DNA of 64,000 nt, from the NCBI GenBank assembly GCA_023435225.1, contig JAEYRX010000071.1, positions 3,110 to 67,109 on the forward strand. Reading direction: 5' to 3'. Of the stretch, positions 60,402-64,000 are shown one piece after another. The translations under genes and the position numbers were made by a program. Within the stretch, counting starts at the first letter, position 1. Each line of letters begins with the position of its first letter. The notes beneath the pieces are model-generated. The model saw only the letters and a list, made by a program, of their open reading frames with translations. It made no database searches and was not told the DNA's origin. This stretch comes from Bacillota bacterium. Its GTDB lineage: Bacteria; Bacillota; UBA4882; UBA8346.

Positions 60402-60428
60402 GGCTGCCTGAAAAGACAGCCTTTTTTT
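60402..60428 (+). terminator. Rho-independent terminator hairpin
   Basis: GGCTG-C-CT-GAAA-AG-A-CAGCC with a GAAA tetraloop and one C-A mismatch, followed by TTTTTTT. Probably the surviving terminator of the lost gene upstream. The stretch 60429-60553 holds nothing I recognise. Confidence 0.7.
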
Positions 60429-60553
60429 ATCTCTTTTGCCCCTCAAAAGCCTTTTTTGTCGCCTCATAATGAATTTTAGCCCTCATAAACCAGATAACCG
60501 CTCACCGGCCTCTCCGGTCTTACAAACCCGGCTGATGGTTTCAACGACCTGCT

Positions 60554-60684
60554 GTTGTTTACATCAATTAAAAAATTTATTGATCAAAAATATTGATGTA
60601 AACAACCATATAGTGAGCAGCCAGATTTCGGCTATCAATAAATTGTATTCAAATATCAGATTTATTAATTATGAAAATCCCTCA
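60554..60684. repeat. Nested hairpin plus right half of a 120-bp-family repeat
   Basis: GTTGTTTACATCAAT and ATTGATGTAAACAAC (perfect 15-base arms, 60554-60606) are followed by CATATAGTGA and then the family end TTAATTATGAAAATCCCTCA at 60684. The usual TAAGGGAGTTTCAT left end is missing, so the copy is rearranged. Confidence 0.65.
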
Positions 60685-60703
60685 TTTTATTAAATAAGTT
60701 TTC

Positions 60704-61042
60704 TTATAAAGCTATTTCCCCGTTTTCGGTAGTTCGAACCCGGATAACTTCATCGATGGTTGAGATAAATATTTTCCCATCGCCGGCAGCCCCGGATTGA
60801 CATTTCTTACATATAATATCGACGACTTTTTTGTAATCTTGGTCTTTTACAACCATCATAATCATTTTTTTCGGTAATAAATCGATCCGGTAGTCGCCGA
60901 CCCGCCATTGCAACGAAATCCCGCCTTGAGCCCCCCGGCCTTTAACATCGAAAACCGTCATTCCAACAAAACCGGCGGCTTCTAAAGCTGCCCGAATTTC
61001 CTGTAACTTCTCCTCCCGAACGATCGCTTCAATTTTTTTCAT
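60704..61042 (-). CDS. glnK: PII nitrogen-regulatory protein (GlnK-like)
   Basis: A 112-residue PII signal protein that senses ATP/ADP and 2-oxoglutarate and blocks the Amt channel when nitrogen is plentiful. It begins MKKIEAIVREEKLQEIRAAL. The T-loop region reads GRGAQGGISLQWRVGDYRID, with a Tyr at the position of the uridylylated residue but Trp at the preceding conserved Tyr. The C-terminal GDGKIFISTIDEVIRVRT is typical. The frame opens at 61231, but GGGGGG 7 bases before the ATG at 61042 and the family length fix the start. It lies downstream of amt, as usual for glnK. Confidence 0.92.
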   Translation of the reverse strand: MKKIEAIVREEKLQEIRAALEAAGFVGMTVFDVKGRGAQGGISLQWRVGDYRIDLLPKKMIMMVVKDQDYKKVVDIICKKCQSGAAGDGKIFISTIDEVIRVRTTENGEIAL

Positions 61043-61099
61043 TTCATATCCCCCCAAACATAAGTTAATTATAAAATCCCTAAAAAGAAATTTAAAGAG

Positions 61100-61118
61100 T
61101 ATCAAGAAGTACTTGATA
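61100..61118. promoter_or_regulatory. Dyad between amt and glnK sharing half-sites with 37773-37794
   Basis: TATCAAG-aagta-CTTGATA lies 58 bases upstream of glnK. The 7-base arms are identical to the core of the perfect palindrome upstream of the M14 peptidase gene, with a 5-base rather than 4-base centre. Confidence 0.5.
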
Positions 61119-61144
61119 TTTAGAAACCATACCAATATGCTTTT

Positions 61145-61165
61145 GTTGCCTGTTGCCTGTTGCCT
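61145..61165. repeat. Heptamer array, three GTTGCCT units
   Basis: Three perfect consecutive GTTGCCT units immediately after the amt stop region (minus strand), overlapping its last codon. Confidence 0.8.
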
Positions 61166-62378
61166 AATAATACGCTTCTTCCCCATGTTGAGAAATATCC
61201 AATCCCACTTGTTCCTCGGCGTTGGAAACACTAAGACCCCATATTAAGTCGATTACTTTGGCTAATATCCAAGTTATTGCAAATGAATAGATGATAGTTG
61301 CGGTGGCAGCTAAAAATTGAGTTCCTACTAAGCTCCAGTTACCATAAATCAGCCCATCTGCTCCGGCGGGGTTAATTGCTTTACTGGCAAAAATACCGGT
61401 GGCAATTGCGCCCCAAGTACCACCCATACCGTGACAAGCCCAAACGTCTAGCGATTCGTCAAGTTTCCAACGGTTTCGCAACATAATGCAGAAGTAAGAA
61501 ATTACTGAGGCTATAATACCGATAAATATCGCAGAGGTAGCTGATACAAAACCCGAAGCTGGTGTTATTGCAACAAGACCAACTACTACGCCGGTGGCTG
61601 TACCGATAACACTTGGCCTTTTATAAATCCAATTAATGAACATCCAGGTTAAACCAGCGGCAGCTGCAGCAGTATTAGTAACTAAGAAGGCATTTGCAGC
61701 TAAACCATTACAACCAAGAGCGCTTCCGCCATTAAAACCAAACCAACCAAACCAAAGTAACCCGGCGCCGATTACGGTAAATGGGATATTGTTTGGTTCC
61801 ATAGCGACCGCGCTGAAACCTTTACGCTTTCGGATAACAGTTGCAAAAGCCAAAGCTGCATAACCAGCGGTGATATGTACTACGGTCCCACCGGCGAAAT
61901 CCAAAGCACCCAAGTTTCGTAACCAACCACCGATCCCCCAGACCCAATGAGCTACCGGATCATAGACAAATGTAGACCAGAGTAAACTAAAGATGATAAA
62001 ACTACTAAACTTAATCCTTTCAACAAACGCCCCGGAGATTAAGGCTGGTGTAATAATAGCAAACATCATTTGAAAGATCATAAATACGGAATGAGGGATT
62101 GTAGCGGCATAATCCGGATTTGGTTCGGCTCCCACACCGTTGAGGCCAAACCATTTTAAACCACCGATAAGTCCGTGAATATCCGGACCGAATGATAATG
62201 TATACCCGTAAAGAACCCATTGAATACTAATTAAAGCTAACATTGCAAAACTGAACATAATTGTCGATAAAAGGTTTTTCTTGCGGACCATTCCGCCATA
62301 GAATAATGCCAAAGCCGGTGTCATTAACATAACCAATGCTGATGAAATCAATACCCATGCAGTATCACCTGTATTCAT
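61164..62378 (-). CDS. amt: Ammonium transporter Amt
   Basis: A 404-residue, eleven-helix ammonium channel. It begins NTGDTAWVLISSALVMLMTP, the usual N-out first helix, with ALFYGGMVRKKN following. The pore twin histidines lie in helices with GTVVHITAGYAALAFA-type sequence near residue 147-162 and VWACHGMGGTWGAIATGIFA near residues 315-334. GFNGGSALGCNG is also diagnostic. It precedes glnK on the same strand, so the transporter and its PII inhibitor are co-expressed, probably on nitrogen limitation. The 224-base region upstream (62379-62602) shows no site I can assign. Confidence 0.96.
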   Translation of the reverse strand: MNTGDTAWVLISSALVMLMTPALALFYGGMVRKKNLLSTIMFSFAMLALISIQWVLYGYTLSFGPDIHGLIGGLKWFGLNGVGAEPNPDYAATIPHSVFMIFQMMFAIITPALISGAFVERIKFSSFIIFSLLWSTFVYDPVAHWVWGIGGWLRNLGALDFAGGTVVHITAGYAALAFATVIRKRKGFSAVAMEPNNIPFTVIGAGLLWFGWFGFNGGSALGCNGLAANAFLVTNTAAAAAGLTWMFINWIYKRPSVIGTATGVVVGLVAITPASGFVSATSAIFIGIIASVISYFCIMLRNRWKLDESLDVWACHGMGGTWGAIATGIFASKAINPAGADGLIYGNWSLVGTQFLAATATIIYSFAITWILAKVIDLIWGLSVSNAEEQVGLDISQHGEEAYY

Positions 62379-62602
62379 TAAAAATCCTCCTAAAGTAAAG
62401 TTGCTGTTAATTATGAACTAAATTATAGCATATAGCTAACATCATATCAACATTTATTAATGAAATATAATTCCGGTGTTTAAATAATTTCCTTAATACT
62501 AACAAAAAATTAACATTAATAATTATCTACTAATATTTAATGCAAAAGATAAAGACGATAATACAAAAAGACGATAATACAAAATAGAAGCAATTAATTT
62601 AG

Positions 62603-62722
62603 TGAGGGATTTTCATAATTAAGAAATTCAACATTTTGATACAATATATTGATAGCCACATCTGGGATACTCGCTATATATTGTATCAAAAACTTAATTA
62701 TAGTAATTATGAAACTCCTTTA
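62603..62722. repeat. 120-bp-family MITE-like repeat, intact copy
   Basis: Exactly 120 bp with TGAGGGATTTTCATAATTA and TAATTATGAAACTCCTTTA ends and inner arms TGATACAATATATTGATAG facing CTATATATTGTATCA. Same orientation as the copy at 30387. Confidence 0.85.
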
Positions 62723-63075
62723 AGTAGAAAATTTGTACGGAAAAAATTTTATAGGAAAATCAAAAATCGTCCATTCAAATGTAATATTAAGTTTTCTATA
62801 ATTATTATAAAGTCGTTACGGTTCTGTAAAATTTTTGGTATTTCAGGATTAATAAAAGAAGAGAAATAAGAACTAATATAATTATTAGGAGGAAAGACAA
62901 TCCGGTCCAACCTGATATAATAAACTTTTTCAGATATTAAGTTGTATTCCATATTTTGTTATTGGGATGCAACTTACTATAAATGATATAAAAAAAGGGG
63001 GAGTTTTGAAACTATCAAAGATTTAGGTAAGAAATTAGTCATGCTAAAAAACCAAAAATTTAGGGAGGTTATTCA
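62723..63075. other. Intergenic stretch before the sugar-binding gene
   Basis: AT-rich with no recognised gene. AGGAGGAAAGACA at about 62889 looks like a ribosome site, but only a seven-codon frame follows it. GGGAGG at 63063 serves the downstream gene. No promoter stands out. Confidence 0.4.
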
Positions 63076-64000
63076 ATGAAAAAGTGGTCTATTCTTTTAG
63101 TCGTATGTTTAGTTGCCATGGTTATTTTATCCGCTACCACCTTTGGCGCAGGTATGATTAAGGTTGGCATTGTAAATTTACCGCCGGAAGAATCCGGCTA
63201 CCGTCAGGCCAATGTTGAAGCCATGAACAATGTCTTCTCAAAGGCAAACGGCTATGACGCAAAACAGACCAACACCCCCGACAACAGCGAGCAGATCGCT
63301 GCGGCCAAAGGATACATTCGAGATGGAGTGGACTATCTCCTAATCTCGGCCGCCAACGCATCTGGATGGGACGATGTCCTAAAGTCTGCAAAAAAAGCGG
63401 GCGTTAAGGTTATTCTCTTTGACCGTGCGATTGATACGGACCCCTCGAACTATGAGGCGGCACTTCTCTCGGATATGGCTTATGAGGGTAATACGGCAGT
63501 AGAATGGGTATTGAAAAATGTTCCGAAACCGATCAATGCGATCCTTATTCGTGGTCAATTGGGTTGCGCAGCTGAAATAGGTCGCAGCGCCGCAATGCTC
63601 AAAGCCGCAAAAGATGGTAAACTCACCATTGTGGCTGATGGAACTGGTGGAGACACTTGGAGTCTTGAAGAAGCCCGCAAAGTGGTTGATGCCGCAATTG
63701 CTGCGAAAAAGGATTTCAACGTCATCTACGCTGAGAACGACGGTATGGCGCAAGGCGCTGTTCAGGCACTAGAGGCGGCTGGTATCAGCCATGGCAAGAA
63801 TGGCAAAGTCAAGATAATTGGTTTTGACTTTAACCGTTTTGCGCTTAGGAACGTACAGGCCGGTTACTGGGACGCCGACATGCAGTGCAATCCACGTCAA
63901 GCAGCCGAGATTTCTAAGTGGATCAAAAGTGGTAAGCTCCCCAAAGGAATCGTCTATCAGAAAGAATTGCTCTTTACGACTGACACGATAACCGACAAAG
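63076..64000 (+). CDS. Sugar ABC transporter substrate-binding protein (3' end outside window)
   Basis: The first 308 residues of a type I periplasmic-binding protein of the ribose/galactofuranose group. A signal peptide covers residues 1-25 (WSILLVVCLVAMVILSATTF) without a lipobox cysteine. The first domain starts IKVGIVNLPPEESGYRQANV with DYLLISAANASGWDDVLKSA and VILFDRAID near residue 115. The second includes VIYAENDGMAQGAVQALEAAG near residues 218-238 and KIIGFDFNRFALRNVQAGYW. GGGAGG precedes the ATG. The gene uses visibly more C-ending codons than its neighbours, which may reflect transfer or high expression. Permease and ATPase genes probably follow beyond the window. Confidence 0.92.
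   Translation, partial: MKKWSILLVVCLVAMVILSATTFGAGMIKVGIVNLPPEESGYRQANVEAMNNVFSKANGYDAKQTNTPDNSEQIAAAKGYIRDGVDYLLISAANASGWDDVLKSAKKAGVKVILFDRAIDTDPSNYEAALLSDMAYEGNTAVEWVLKNVPKPINAILIRGQLGCAAEIGRSAAMLKAAKDGKLTIVADGTGGDTWSLEEARKVVDAAIAAKKDFNVIYAENDGMAQGAVQALEAAGISHGKNGKVKIIGFDFNRFALRNVQAGYWDADMQCNPRQAAEISKWIKSGKLPKGIVYQKELLFTTDTITDK

Noticed and set aside
28677..62722. CRISPR array
   Set aside because: The dispersed repeats are palindromic, 104-169 bp long and kilobases apart, and no regular spacer structure or cas gene is present.
62636..62869. 77-codon frame upstream of the sugar-binding gene
   Set aside because: It begins within a 120-bp-family repeat and continues through AT-rich DNA with a Lys/Ile/Asn composition typical of non-coding sequence.
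1..64000. tRNA or rRNA genes
   Set aside because: All spacers were read for cloverleaf or conserved rRNA sequence and none was recognised; a tRNAscan-SE run would settle it.

Overview
The window reads as chromosomal DNA of a low-GC, anaerobic, endospore-forming member of the Bacillota. This rests on a pyruvate:ferredoxin oxidoreductase, an iron-sulfur serine dehydratase and a set of spore genes: a Spo0E-like phosphatase, four CotF-like coat genes, YyaC, a SleB-type cortex hydrolase and a SpoVB-like flippase. TTG start codons behind good Shine-Dalgarno sites are frequent. A Limnochordia/Hydrogenispora-like relative is my guess; nothing here proves it. I saw no rRNA, tRNA, CRISPR array, prophage or complete insertion sequence.

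Layout. 1-9 kb is central metabolism: partial ahcY, an Lrp-type regulator with an aminotransferase, pdxS-pdxT (PLP synthase) and nifJ. 8.8-15 kb holds a Spo0E-like gene, a MocR regulator divergent from three GNAT acetyltransferase genes, a DUF2752 protein, and a two-gene module of unknown function (13.3-14.9 kb). 15-26 kb holds a BASS-family transporter, uvrC, HAD, HD and nitroreductase enzymes, a secreted GH5 glycosidase overlapping sdaAB, and sdaAA. 26-30 kb holds coat genes, a MalK/UgpC-type ATPase, a ROK sugar kinase and yyaC. 30-49 kb is envelope-centred: VanW-domain protein, GT9 glycosyltransferase, UPF0104 flippase-like protein, a large toroid-like protein, SleB, M14 and M23 peptidases, a nuclease-helicase fusion, a class A PBP and a SpoVB-like flippase. 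49-57 kb holds a NitT/TauT-type ABC transporter, a zinc-ribbon miniprotein, a second class A PBP, a pseudouridine synthase, and crcB with DUF190. 57.5-60.3 kb is an accessory stretch: coat genes, HicAB, an XRE regulator and gene remnants. 60.7-64 kb holds glnK-amt and the start of a sugar-binding protein gene.

The most striking content lies between the genes. There are four families of palindromic, non-coding, MITE-like repeats: one with four copies of exactly 104 bp, one whose intact copies are 120 bp and which also carries a nested hairpin, a GGATGGTGG family, and a CAACTTTC family. There are also many short arrays of heptamers, often arranged as facing pairs. Further points are two genes that appear to start at near-cognate codons (AUC and ACG) behind ideal Shine-Dalgarno sites, a perfect 22-bp palindrome whose half-sites recur between amt and glnK, and a 43-residue zinc ribbon whose terminator overlaps its last codons.

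All product calls come from reading motifs by eye; no database search, folding or composition calculation was run.
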